Assembly (NCBI RefSeq): GCF_035582795.1
Contig: NC_134370.1
Span: 48,905,501 to 48,969,500 of the forward strand
Origin: Mycteria americana
Taxonomy: Eukaryota; Chordata; Aves; Ciconiiformes; Ciconiidae
Direction of reading: 5' to 3'
Length of the DNA stretch: 64,000 bases
Under the pieces are notes generated by a model. That model had not been told where the DNA came from and ran no database searches. It saw nothing but the letters and a program-made list of their open reading frames with translations. Position 1 is the stretch's first letter; every line of letters begins with the position of its first letter. Both the position numbers and the translations under genes were made by a program. Below, piece by piece: positions 1-10,439 of this stretch.

Positions 1-173
1 TCCTCCCCCAGTCATTGCTGGCTCCTGGGGAGATTAACTGCAGGTTCGAAAGCTTCAAGGAGCTTTCCTGGGCAGAGGTGAGGGGACAAGGGAGTATCCT
101 CTTCCCCCTTTTGCCAGGCAGGCAGCCAACTGTAGGCATCTCCACCCACATCCAAGAGCATCCAAGCTCTTAC
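1..173 (-). other. CYP1A4: CYP1A4 intron 2 (partial)
   Basis: This stretch follows the GTAAGA donor of the first coding exon. The matching intron in the CYP1A5 copy is about 440 bp, so exon 3 is expected outside the window. No coding similarity is seen here. Confidence 0.75.
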
Positions 174-1019
174 CTTATCAAAGCTGGTGTAATGCTCCTG
201 GACAATTTTTTGCACAAAGAAGTTGAAACGCCTGTTGATGTCCTTAAAGAGCTGCATGGTGCGGCTGGGAAGATACTGGAGTACAGGGATGAAGTCAGCA
301 GGATTGCCAGAAGCAGCCACGTCCCCAAATTCGTTGCTGAGGTTCACCAAGCTGAGCAGCTCTTGGTCGTTGTGGTTGTAGCGCTTGCCAAAGCACATGG
401 CACAGATGACGTTGGCCACAGAGACAACCAGGTACTGGTTAAGGTCAAAGCTCTTCTCCTCATCCATCAGCTGCAGGAACTTGGTGACCAGGTAGTCGGC
501 CTCCTTGGAGACATGCTCCTCCAGGAGGCAGGTGGAAGAGGAGGTGGGGCTGGGGGCAATGGAGAAGGTCTTCAGGGCGTTCTGGGCCAGCTTTCTGCGG
601 GCTTTCCACACCTCCCCTGAGTCAGGGCTGAAGGCCAGGCTCTGGCCATTCGAAATGTATTGGAAGCTGTGGAGGTCAGGGCGCCCCATGAAGTCTTCTC
701 CTTGCTTCACCAATGCTTGCCTGATGGTGTCCAGCCCACTCAGCACCACGACAGGCCGGGTGCCGATCCTGACCTCCATCACGTCCCCATACTTCTGGCT
801 CAGCCTGGTCAGGGCTAGGTGCGTGTCCTTCCTCAGCTCCAGCACGTTGCCGAGGATGGGGTAGCCTCTGGGTCCTGGGGGGCTCTTCAGCCCCTTGGGC
901 ACGTGCTGCTGGAGGGACTGGATGAGCAGGAAGACCAGGCAGAAGACAGCAGCTGCGAGTAGGACCTCGGTGGCTGAGACAACGCCTTGGCTTCCCACCA
1001 GCGACATCACAGCCTTCAT
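174..1019 (-). CDS. CYP1A4: CYP1A4-like cytochrome P450, first coding exon (partial gene)
   Basis: Encodes the N-terminal 282 residues of a CYP1A monooxygenase, a microsomal haem enzyme that oxidises planar aromatic compounds and is induced through AHR. Visible are an N-terminal membrane anchor (about residues 15-35), the PPGP hinge (about 47-50) and the conserved CYP1A stretch up to HYTSFDK. The exon ends in phase 0 at AAG|GTAAGA. The remaining exons, including the I-helix and haem-Cys region, lie left of the window. I start at the ATG at 1,019 because CCAGCAG just upstream looks like the splice acceptor and this ATG has G at -3. An in-frame ATG at 1,031 would add MPAV. The name rests on synteny (head-to-head partner of the gene at 7,002) and on CYP1A4-like residues such as [12 protein letters not shown]. 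Much of the exon is nearly identical to the CYP1A5 copy. Confidence 0.9.
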
Positions 1020-1021
1020 CA

Positions 1022-1983
1022 CTGCTGGCATGCAGAAGCCTTAGTAATAAACCAAAGAGACATTATGAAGGAGGGGAGGTCCGTGGAGCACCTGTAGTTT
1101 GTGATGCCCTTAGTAGCAACTGCACAGGACTGAGGGCAGGAAGGCTGGGCTTAATTTCTGATCCAGAGCTGCGTTTGTTTTCTGCACTTTAGGAAACTGC
1201 TTTTAAGTGAAAGCAGTTTCTTTTTGCTAGCCAGGAGTGAAAGCAACAGGTCCCATGGCTTTTTCTCTGTATGCCAGGGTAGGAAACATGCTCTTGTAAC
1301 TACAGGACCTCTCTTTCATACTGCAAAGTTTTTTCCGGAGTACTTGACTACAGGAGAGCTGAATCCTCCTGATTTGAATTACCTGGTGGCTCATGCTGAG
1401 CCACTGCTCTCCAGCAAACTGAATACAGCATTGCCACGAATATTCTTAAAGATCAATGGCAACGAAAGCTAACCATGGCTGTAGCGTGGGGCTGGCAGGC
1501 TGTGGGCACCCTGCTCCCAGCTCTGTCGGAAATCCCTCAGAAAACCCCAAGCCAGGGGTAGGAAGAGGCTGGGTCTGAAATCCCACCTCCCCTTGGGTTT
1601 GGCAAGGTGCTACACCCTGCTGTGGGACACCCAGGTCCCATGGGGCGAGGAGCCTGGGGGGCTGCTGGGACCCCTGCACCCCAGTGGGTGCAGCCTGGCT
1701 GGGACCCCCTCCCAGCCCACGGCTGTGGATCGTGGACACCCCAGGGCAAGAGGGGCCATGGGACAAGGATTAGCCCCAGGACTCAGAAATCACCTTCCAA
1801 CGGCTCCGGAAAGGATGCTACAGGAGTTTTGGGGAGCCGGAGAGAGGGGACACCCTGCAGCAGGGCACCCCCCAGCTTTCCATCCCTCGGGGGTCCCCTG
1901 GAGAGCTGGAAGTGCCCTCCACACCTCTCCATCCTCCGGGCAGAGAGCCGTGCCTCGCAGTGCGCAGCTCCGACGGTACTCAC
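1022..1983 (-). other. CYP1A4: CYP1A4 intron 1
   Basis: On the minus strand this runs from a GTGAGT donor at 1,983 to a CCAGCAG acceptor at 1,022, with a TTACTAAG branch-point-like motif about 20 nt before the acceptor. I see no gene or repeat inside it. Confidence 0.65.
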
Positions 1984-2026
1984 CTCCGGAGCGGAGCGGC
2001 TAGGGGCCCGATCCTCCCGGCAGGTA
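1984..2026 (-). other. CYP1A4: CYP1A4 noncoding exon 1 (predicted)
   Basis: CYP1A genes start with a noncoding exon. This minus-strand segment lies about 25-30 nt downstream of a TATAAA box and ends in CCGGAG|GTGAGT. The 5' end is inferred from TATA spacing only. Confidence 0.55.
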
Positions 2027-2049
2027 CCCCGGTCGCCCTTCGCTCCTGC

Positions 2050-2103
2050 TTTATATGCATCACCGCTCGCTCTGATTGGCCCGGCAACCTCCTGTCACGT
2101 GAC
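2050..2103 (-). promoter_or_regulatory. CYP1A4: CYP1A4 core promoter: TATA box, CCAAT box, E-box
   Basis: On the minus strand there is GCATATAAAG (TATAAA at 2,055-2,050), a CCAAT box at 2,079-2,075 and a palindromic GTCACGTGAC (E-box CACGTG at 2,096-2,101). The same GCATATAAAG string occurs in the CYP1A5 promoter at 6,190-6,199. A TATA promoter fits an inducible CYP1A gene. NF-Y and USF binding are inferred from the motifs. Confidence 0.75.
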
Positions 2104-2355
2104 CGAAGCCTAATCAAAGCTGACGTGCGTCCAAACTCCTAAATAACTAACCCGGACCCCCCCACACTCCCCTCCCCTCCCGGTGGTGGCAGGAGAGGGG
2201 CCGCGCAGCCCCCCCTACGCGTGGGGTGTGGGAGCCCCGCTCCCCTGCGTGTCCCCGCTGGGGACGCTACAAGGCGGCGGGCGAAGGGGAGGGGGGTCCC
2301 GACGGGTCGGGCGGGGGATGCCGGTGCCGCCCGTGGGTTACAGACCAGGGGGGGG

Positions 2356-2439
2356 CATCGCGTGCGAAGCGGGCGGGATGTTTGGGCAACCCGCGCCGCC
2401 CCGGTCACTCCAGTCACGCTACCGGCAGGATCTTAAAGG
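2356..2439 (+). promoter_or_regulatory. XRE-bearing block, copy A (two XREs, opposite strands)
   Basis: Contains TCGCGTGCGA at 2,358-2,367, a full match to the AHR/ARNT xenobiotic response element consensus (T/G)NGCGTG(A/C)(G/C)A. A second site, TAGCGTGACT, lies on the minus strand at 2,421-2,412 and matches 9 of 10 positions. The block ends in TTAAAGG. It is duplicated at 3,314-3,409 with the same order of motifs. It lies about 300-390 bp upstream of the CYP1A4 TATA box. Confidence 0.65.
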
Positions 2440-2950
2440 CGCCGGTCCCGCGCCCCGGTTCCCCCCCGCGGGCAGCGCCCCGGCTCCGCTGCTCCCCCCG
2501 CCGCAGCCCTCGCTGCGGGCACCCGGCCCCATTCAGCCCCCCCCCCACCGCCGCCGCAGCCCCGGGATGTCCCCGGCGCCCGGAGCCGCGGGGCGAGCGG
2601 GAGCGTGGGAAAATAGCCCCGGTGTGCGCGGTGCCGGGCAGGAGCGGGGATCCACCCCCCCCGGGGCTCCGCGAACACGCAGGGATGACCGTGGACCACC
2701 CTCCCCACCGCGATTGCCCCCTCCGCGTCCCGCTGGCCGGCGCGGGGGTTTGCTCGTCCCTCCGCCGGTGCTCCCCGGTAAAGCAGAGGGAGCAGAGCCG
2801 GGGGGTTCACCGGATCCGTCCCCCCTCCACGCTGCGGGGCCGCTCTGCTGGCCCACAGCCCGGATCGGGTCCCCGTGGGGAAGGGGGCGGTGGGGCAGCC
2901 CCGGGGGTCACGGCCCTCGCTGCCCCGGCCCGGTTAAAGATTGTCCAGGT

Positions 2951-2960
2951 TCGCGTGAGA
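2951..2960 (+). promoter_or_regulatory. Xenobiotic response element (XRE)
   Basis: TCGCGTGAGA is a perfect XRE match. It sits in a 31-nt module (2,932-2,962) that starts with GGTTAA and recurs in inverted orientation at 5,582-5,612 with only two mismatches. It lies about 0.9 kb upstream of the CYP1A4 TATA box. Confidence 0.65.
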
Positions 2961-3313
2961 AGCAGCCATGCCCTCTGTCACCTCCTGTCCCCTGGGGACA
3001 GAGCAGCCCGGGGGGCGAGGTGGTGCGGGGACTGGGCAGGGGGTGCAGCCGGAGATGGGGGGCACGTCGGGGGGCGACGCTCGGGGGGACCAAGGAGGGT
3101 CTCAGGCAGAGTTTGCAGCTCCAGCCCCCCCATCCCCGGTCCCCATGAGGTGACAAGCCAGGACCTGCCCTTCAGGGAGGCCAAGGGGGACCAGCCCGCA
3201 CCCCAAATCTCACCCCCTCCAGCCGCACCCCTGTCCTCAGCCTGGCCACAGTGGGATGGGAGAGGGGCCGGGGGGTCCCGCCCCGCCGGGGGTCCCAGAG
3301 GTAGCACTGGGGA

Positions 3314-3409
3314 CATCGCGTGCGAAGGGGCTCCGGACAGACCCGGGAGGGCCGCCCCGGTCACTCGCAGTCACGCTATGGGTGGGGGGGGGGAAATGCC
3401 TTTTAAAGG
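3314..3409 (+). promoter_or_regulatory. XRE-bearing block, copy B (two XREs)
   Basis: Second copy of the block at 2,356-2,439. It carries TCGCGTGCGA at 3,316-3,325, then GCCGCCCCGGTCACT, then the minus-strand XRE TAGCGTGACT at 3,378-3,369, and a terminal TTAAAGG. The interior is less conserved than the XREs and their flanks. Confidence 0.6.
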
Positions 3410-3914
3410 ACCGGGGCGGTGGCCCCACGTCCAGGAGCCTGGCCCGGGGTCAAGGCGGCGCCGGAGCAGCCCAGGATCAGTCCCCCCCGGCTGGCTGGGG
3501 GCGGGGGGGCTCCCCAGCACCAGCTACACCGTTGGCTTGGTCCCCTCTGCCACGGGAGGCTGCTATCACCTGCAAGGGGACAGCAGCCCCCCCCGCCACG
3601 CGTGTCTCCCTTGACAGGATCCAGGCATCCCAGCCCTCTCCCACCACGGGAAAGGGGGAAGAGAGTGGTTTCCCACGGTGCAAAGGGGGGGTCTCAGTTG
3701 TGCCACCACAAATGTCCCCTTTGGGGTCCAGGGGACACAGAGTGGTTCCCCTGGCTGCTCCGACTGTCCAGGCAGGGCTGTCTGTCCCCAGGGGACACGC
3801 TGTGCAAATGCCCCCCACGCTGCCTTTCCCCACGGCTTGGGAGGGGGACTGCTCGGGACACACGGACCACGCAGGACACGTCGACGTGTCCAGAAGCCCC
3901 AGGCGGAGCTGTCT

Positions 3915-4390
3915 CCACGCATGCTCGCACACACCGTGGTGCCTCCTAAAACACGCGCAGGCACCCCCGCCCGCAGCTCCTGGAGAACCCACGTCCCTCC
4001 CCTCGTGCGTGAGGCTGGTGTACGTGCATTCACCCCATCTATATGTACACCTATACAGGCATGTTGCTGCACATACAGACTACACACACAGGCTGCACAT
4101 ACAGAGCTGACGTGCATCCGTGCTCTCCCACAGTGCACACATGCACATTTTAACACACGCCTGGTCCAATGCACACAAACATGCTATATGTTTCTTATAC
4201 ATGTATAAATAGCTCGCTTGCCTACAAATGCATAGTACATTTATGCTCTTGCATGTACATATTTGCACGTGTTCACGTACACACATGCTCTGCCACACAC
4301 GCACACGCCTGCAGGCACCGTCGTCCTCTTGCTCACGTATATCCTTGCACACACATGCTGGCACGACTATATACACTAGCAAACCCACAG
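3915..4390. repeat. Degenerate CA/TG-rich simple-repeat tract
   Basis: Dense alternation of CACACA, TGCACA and TACACA-like words without a clean unit. It contains many CACGC words that mimic XRE cores, so motif hits here should be discounted. Confidence 0.6.
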
Positions 4391-5581
4391 GCACGCAGCT
4401 GGGATCCTCCCCGGAGTGGTGACCCATGGAGGGAAGCAAGGTGCATCCACATCGCAGGTGTGTGCGAGCCCTGCCAAGGGCAGGGGACCAGCAGTGGCCC
4501 TCCGGCTGCCCCCCTGGCCAGCTCTGGGGAGCTGAGGGCTCAGCAAGGGGTGGTGGCTGGGGAGGGAGCCCGGCACTGGGTGAGGATGTGTTTGGGGCGT
4601 GAGGCTGCCTGGCACGCAAGGCAGCAGTTCTTAACGCTGTTCTCATCAGGAGGCACCCAACCCTTGCAGGGTTTGGCAGTGAGCACAGAGGAGGCTGGGG
4701 GGGGAAGGGAAGAGGATGGGGAGGTGGAAGAGGGGCAGGTGGGTCCTGGGGAACCCCTCTGGGGGTTCCTGATGTGGCCCCAGGACCCTCCCCAGCTTCT
4801 CCAGCGCTTTGGGATATGATGGATCAGGAGGGGCTGGTGCGGGTTCTCCATCAGTGCAAGGCCACCGAGGTTCGAAATGCTGCCTGGGGGGCATCAATCT
4901 GCCCATCCCCATGCAGTGGAGCCAGGTAGATCCACAGGGATGGGAGACGATGGCCGGATCCAGCCCGCGAGACAAGCCCTGCATTGCCCTGCTCCTGTGA
5001 AACCCCAGCCTGCCTCCCCAAAAGCGCTCCCAAGCATCTTCCTCGCTGGGAGGCATCGCCTAGTGAAGCTGGGACTGGTAGGTCTGCAAGGTGCCTGGCA
5101 ATTATCAGAATGAATATTAGCAGCCGGGGTTTTGTAACTGTTCTTGCCAAGCGTTAATGAACAGCATCATTGCTATTAATGAGCCTGATTAGACCAGATG
5201 TTGAAAGCCTTTATTAAATAGTAGCTCAGCTTTTACCTGGGCCAAATTCCCACTGTAGTTTTCAAAGACTGAATGAAACTTAGGGCCGAACCCCAAAGCT
5301 CTGGCTCATTCCTTATGGCTAATTAATGTTTCCAGCCCATCCCACCTGCACTTCCCAAAGCCCTGAATTTTGCCCCAGCTTGAGCAGCAGCCCCACTTGC
5401 TCCTGCATCTCCTGCCGGGTGGCATGCTTTGTTTTTGGAAGGATGAACTGCCCCAGCCTTGCCCTGCGCTGCCCCTTTCACCTCTCCTATCTCTCCGGCT
5501 CACCTCCTCCCCTCTGCCCCACCACTCCTCTCCCTCACTGCCTGTTTGCCACGGAGGAGCCGGGGGAAGCGAGCCAGCCGC

Positions 5582-5612
5582 CTTCTCACGCGAACCTGGG
5601 CAATCGTTAACC
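5582..5612 (-). promoter_or_regulatory. Inverted copy of the XRE module, CYP1A5 side
   Basis: Read on the minus strand this is 29/31 identical to 2,932-2,962, including a perfect XRE TCGCGTGAGA at 5,593-5,584 and a GGTTAA element. It lies about 0.6 kb upstream of the CYP1A5 TATA box, so each divergent promoter has one copy. Confidence 0.65.
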
Positions 5613-6192
5613 TGAGCCTGGCTCTGCCGCTGGGCCTGAAGGTCCTGCCACCACCAGTCCCAGGGCACGGGGACCTGCCGGATGATTCCGCGGGGATGGA
5701 GAGGGCTGTGGCCACAGATGCCTTGCTGCAAACACATCCCCTCGCTGCTGGAAGCAGCTGGAGCCTGTAGCTGGGAGCCTACAGCTCCTAGCTGTAGCTC
5801 CTAGCTCCAGAGTGGCCATGGAGGTGACAGCCCTCTCTGTGTGCTGGGAACAGTCTGGTCAGCCCAGGAGAGGTCTCTGGGGGAAATGCTGGCACCCACA
5901 TCCCATGGGGCAGCAACGACAAGAGCACGTCCTCTATCCTCCCCAGGGCAGGGCTTAGGGACCCCCTTCTGCCTCCCCGTCCTGGGCTCTAGGGCAGGCA
6001 CATGCCCTGGGCAGCAGGATAAATAGCTATTCATCCCCCAGAGCCTGTTGGAGCTGAGGAAATATCTTCCCTGGCTTCTTGGGCTGGCTCCAGCCAGGCT
6101 CAGCCCTGTTTGTTAATGGGTAGCTATTCTCCAGGGCTTTCGTGCCGTGACCCCCCAGAGATAAGCACCCGGTGTGTGACAAAGGGAGCGCA

Positions 6193-6198
6193 TATAAA
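6193..6198 (+). promoter_or_regulatory. CYP1A5: CYP1A5 TATA box
   Basis: TATAAA within GCATATAAAG, the same string as in the CYP1A4 promoter. Transcription is predicted to start near 6,223, upstream of a noncoding exon ending in a consensus donor. Confidence 0.7.
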
Positions 6199-6222
6199 GC
6201 CATGGCCTTCCAGGCAGCAGGA

Positions 6223-6353
6223 GAAGAAGGTCCGGGTGGCAGAAGAGGATCCCCTCTGCTCCCCAGGGCAGGCAGCTGCCAGACACCTTCTGCCTATCCT
6301 TGCTGAGAGCCACAGGCAGTAAAACCAGCCCTGTCTATCACAAGGACCTGCAG
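6223..6353 (+). other. CYP1A5: CYP1A5 noncoding exon 1 (predicted)
   Basis: Lies 25-30 nt after the TATA box and ends in CTGCAG|GTAGGA. Only the donor and TATA spacing support it. The following intron begins with a short (TG)n tract. Confidence 0.55.
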
Positions 6354-6372
6354 GTAGGAGACAACATGTGCA

Positions 6373-6389
6373 TGTGTGTGTGTGTGTGT
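6373..6389. repeat. (TG)n microsatellite
   Basis: Short TG dinucleotide run just inside CYP1A5 intron 1. Confidence 0.8.
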
Positions 6390-7001
6390 TTGAACATGGA
6401 TATAGGACCGGGAAGGTCATATTTGGGTCTGAAGGAGAAATTCACGCACCAGGCTCTCCCCTCCCTCCCCTGCCCACCCACCGAGCCGTGCGTTCCTGCA
6501 GGGCAGCCCTGTGGCATCCCCGCTCCCCTTGCCCCCACGCGCCGGTGGCCACCCAGCAGATCCAGCCTCCTGGCTATAAATCCTCACAGATTTGGTGAAC
6601 GTGGGGCCAGCTTCATTGAGGAGTTGCTGTTCCTCTCCTCCTGCCTCCCTGCGCTTTTTTCAGCTGCAGTTTTCTGTGCCTTGTTGCAAACAGACCGTCT
6701 CCCCTGGGCAGGAGCCATGGCTGTGCCAGTGGGTGCTGGGGTATTAAGCTCTCAGAGGCTTCAGGGCATCCAAGGTGCCCCTTAAACAATGGGTGTGTTT
6801 GGAGTCCTTATAGGTCTCCAACTTTTGTCTCTTGAAAGCCCCAAAGTGCTGCAGAGGCAGCTCCATCACCCTGAACTGTTTAAGGGCACTTGGTGCCCTT
6901 TCTCACCATCAGGGACATCTGTGGGACTTAACCTCTTGCTAATCCTGGCTCTTTGCCACGCTTCTGGTTACCTCCTTTATGGTTCCTACATGCCAGCAGT
7001 G

Positions 7002-10000
7002 ATGAAGGCTGCAATGTCGCTGGTGGGAAGCCAAGGCGTTGTCTCAGCCACCGAGGTCCTACTCGCAGCTGCTGTCTTCTGCCTGGTCTTCCTGCTCATC
7101 CAGTCCCTCCAGCAGCACGTGCCCAAGGGGCTGAAGAGCCCCCCAGGACCCAGAGGCTACCCCATCCTCGGCAACGTGCTGGAGCTGAGGAAGGACACGC
7201 ACCTAGCCCTGACCAGGCTGAGCCAGAAGTATGGGGACGTGATGGAGGTCAGGATCGGCACCCGGCCTGTCGTGGTGCTGAGTGGGCTGGACACCATCAG
7301 GCAAGCATTGGTGAAGCAAGGAGAAGACTTCATGGGGCGCCCTGATCTCTACAGCTTCCGCCATGTTGCGGATGGCCAGAGCCTGGCCTTCAGCCCCGAC
7401 TCAGGGGAGGTGTGGAAAGCCCGCAGAAAGCTGGCCCAGAACGCCCTGAAGACCTTCTCCATTGCCCCCAGCCCCACCTCCTCTTCCACCTGCCTCCTGG
7501 AAGAGCATGTCTCCAAGGAGGCCGACTACCTGGTCACCAAGTTCCTGCAGCTGATGGATGAGGAGAAGAGCTTTGACCCTTACCGGTACCTGGTTGTCTC
7601 TGTGGCCAACGTCATCTGTGCCATGTGCTTTGGCAAGCGTTATGACCAAAATGACCAAGAGCTGCTCAATATAGTGAATGTAAGCGACCAGTTTGACAAC
7701 GTGGCTGCTTCTGGCAACCCCGCTGACTTCATCCCTGTGCTCCAGTATCTTCCCAGCCGCGCCATGAGTTTATTTAAAGATTTCAACAAGCGATTCCTCC
7801 ATTTCCTGCAGAAGATTGTCAAAGAGCACTACAAGACTTACGACAAGGTAAGAGCTTGCAGGACCCTCACCTGCAGCAGAGATGCATCCCCGCTCTCTGC
7901 CCCTCTCTATTAGCGAGTTGTTTTTCTTCTTGCAGCCAAGCATCAGTGGACATCTACGTTCTTGCAGGTATTGCTACATTTAGCAAGTCCAGCTGTAGTC
8001 TCACTCACCTGTAGTCTCACCATGTCCAGTACTGCAGTTCTCCTTCTCCTCTATGGCCCTGTGTGATAGGGCCAGTTTGTTGGTTGAACATCTGATCTGT
8101 GCCACAGGTTCCCTGGAGAACCATCTCCTTGTTTTCATAGGTTGCAAAAGCAGTAGGGACCATGGGGGCTGAAAGATGATGTTCTCCAGAGCTCGTATGA
8201 CCCTGGGCTCCGCCAGCATCATGTTGTTACTCAGTAACACCCATTCCTCTGCTGGTTCTGCTGCCATGACTTGTCTTCTCTTCCTCTCAGAACAACATCC
8301 GAGACATCACTGACTCCCTCATTCAGCAGTGCCTGGAGAAAAAAGTGGAATCAAATACTGCCACGCAGATCCCTAAGGAGAAGATCGTCAACCTTGTGAA
8401 TGACCTTTTTGGAGCAGGTATGTTTTCCCACCGGTCCCTCAGCTACTGCAGATTTTCTCAGGCTCCTCATGTTATAGCTCTGTCTGACCCATCTTTGTCC
8501 AAGACCAGGCAGCCAGTTTGGGTCTAAGCACTTGTTCCCCTGCCTACTGGTCTTCCTGGACCTTCCAGGGACACCCCTAGAGACCAGCATGGGACATTAG
8601 CTCTGGGAAGAGGCTTCAGGGAAAAGCGAAGGGCACAGCTTATAGCTCAGTGAAGGTTCACAAGCCAGGGTGGCTTTTCCTGGTTGAGGGAGATGTCTAT
8701 TGACTGATTCATCTTTGAGTGGGAACTCCCCCTATTCCAGAGAAGTTATACAAACCTGACATAACCCAAGAGTGAATCAGGATGAATGAGAGCAGAGTAT
8801 TTTAGCAAAGTTTTCTCCGACAGGATAGAAACCCAAGTCTTACTGTGTGCCCAGGATGTCCTCTGCCTTCTTAGCCATCCAAGACTGCTCCATGCGATGC
8901 TTAGACAGCAAGACAAGGCATGTGCCCTGCGTGTTGTACAGACCTCATCTACATGCTTTCCTCTTTCACCAGGGTTTGACACCGTGACAACTGGCCTCTC
9001 CTGGAGCCTCATGTATCTTGTGACGTACCCTGACATCCAGAAGAGGATTCAGGAAGAACTAGGTGAGTCCATGAACCTGCTTCCTCTGGGGCCAAAACCT
9101 CTCTGGTGAGGGCTGACCCCAGCCCGCTCCCTCCTCTTGACCTCCCGCAGACCAGACCATTGGCCGGGAGAGGAGACCGAGGCTGTCGGACCGAGGCATG
9201 CTGCCCTACACAGAAGCCTTTATCCTGGAGATGTTCAGGCACTCCTCCTTCCTGCCCTTCACCATCCCACACAGGCAAGTGCCAAGGTTGCAAAGGAAGT
9301 GGAGGGACAAAGTGGACTCGAGGCATCTTGTTACAGCCACACCAGCAGCAGTGTGGTGAGAGGCAGGGAGATTATTATCGACTTGTAGAATGATGGCTTC
9401 ATCATGGACACGGGGAGCTCACAGCTCTTGTGCAGGGTAATGTGGGAGCTCCCAAAGACCAATCCTTGCCTTCTGCTGAATTCACTGAAGATACTCTACC
9501 CAGCTCAGGTAGGGGTTGCCCAATCCAGCTCACGGACAATGCAACTGCCCCTCATAAAGCCATCTCTTTGGGCCGCATCCTTACTTCAGCAGTATCAGGA
9601 GCAAAGTAATAGGCCCCTGATGACGCAGAAGAGCCTTTTTGCTTCCCAAACTCTCAGAGTTGTTTCTCTCTCCAGCACGACCAGGGACACGGTGCTGAAT
9701 GGCTACTACATCCCAAAGGACCGCTGCGTGTTTGTCAATCAGTGGCAAGTGAATCATGACGAGTAAGTACCTTCAGAGGCAGAAAGCCTCCTGCAGCAAC
9801 ATACAGGCCCCTTCCTGCACAGTTATCTTCCTGGGCAGACTTGGGGTCAGCCTGCTTTAAGAGAAAAAGGAGCAGGTGAGGTATCTACTAAATTCAGGGA
9901 TATTCTTACTGACAGCTCCCCCTGATCCCTCTGAGCTACCACCTTCCAGTGTCCTCCTACACCTGTGGCCAGGAGACACCATCTCAGCATCTGATGTTTT

Positions 10001-10316
10001 CCTTTCCAGGAAACTTTGGAAGGATCCACTGACCTTCAACCCAGAGCGTTTCCTCAATGCTGAAGGGACCGAAGTGAACAAAGTGGATGGGGAGAAGGTG
10101 CTGGTGTTTGGCCTGGGGAAAAGGAAGTGCATTGGGGAACCCATTGCCAGGTGGCAGGTCTTCCTTTTCCTGTCCACCTTGCTCCAGCAGCTGGAGTTCA
10201 GCGTCTGCGATGGCAAGAAGGTGGACATGACACCGCTCTATGGACTGTCCCTGAAGCACAAAAGATGTGAGCACTTCCAGGTCAAGCAGCGCTTCCCCAT
10301 GAAGAGCATCAACTGA
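7002..10316 (+). CDS. CYP1A5: CYP1A5-like cytochrome P450 (complete)
   Basis: Microsomal haem monooxygenase of the CYP1A subfamily, the avian counterpart of mammalian CYP1A2. Coding exons are 7,002-7,847, 8,291-8,417, 8,973-9,062, 9,151-9,274, 9,676-9,762 and 10,010-10,316. Lengths 846/127/90/124/87/307 fit the CYP1A exon pattern and give 526 aa. Visible are the membrane anchor (about 15-35), PPGP hinge (47-50), I-helix AGFDTVTT, ExxR as EMFR, and the haem-binding [12 protein letters not shown] with ligand Cys465. The fifth coding exon ends at CACAG|GCAAGT, a GC donor; the other introns are GT-AG. I start at ATG 7,002 because CCAGCAG just before it looks like the acceptor and -3 is G. ATG 6,990 would add four residues. 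The first exon is a conversion mosaic with CYP1A4. Downstream residues such as NIVNV and FKDFNKRF are CYP1A5-like. Confidence 0.93.
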
Positions 10317-10412
10317 GCAGTGGGCTTATCCATTGCCCAGACATTCCCAGGGGGCAAAGACTTGGGTGTCCTTGTAGCAAAGCTGGGTCTGGTAAACTTT
10401 ATGGGATGATAT

Positions 10413-10418
10413 AATAAA
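10413..10418 (+). terminator. CYP1A5: CYP1A5 polyadenylation signal (candidate)
   Basis: AATAAA 97 bp after the stop codon. This would give a short 3' UTR; a longer alternative end downstream cannot be excluded. Confidence 0.5.
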
Positions 10419-10439
10419 CTGAAGCCATTGAAACTCCTG

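Larger units (their letters stand above)
2027..6192. other. Divergent intergenic region between CYP1A4 and CYP1A5 promoters
   Basis: Holds no coding sequence I can support. The part from about 2,160 to 3,600 is CpG-rich, and its long open frames come from high GC content. Besides the XREs listed separately, isolated GCGTG cores occur near 2,219, 2,247, 2,603, 2,677 and 3,600. The AT-richer part around 5,100-5,290 has several TAAT-type motifs but no recognised element. Confidence 0.6.

Noticed and set aside
2183-3614. Long plus-strand open frames (321 and 462 codons)
   Set aside because: They lie in CpG-rich promoter DNA where stops are rare. Translations are low-complexity Pro/Gly/Arg, open on several frames, with no splice or family support.
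3915-4390. Many CACGC words that match the XRE core
   Set aside because: They arise from the CA/TG simple-repeat composition and lack the flanking XRE consensus.
6789-7001. In-frame 5' extension of the CYP1A5 first coding exon
   Set aside because: It reads through intron 1 and the acceptor. The matching region in CYP1A4 is unrelated, and the extension does not resemble any CYP1A N-terminus.
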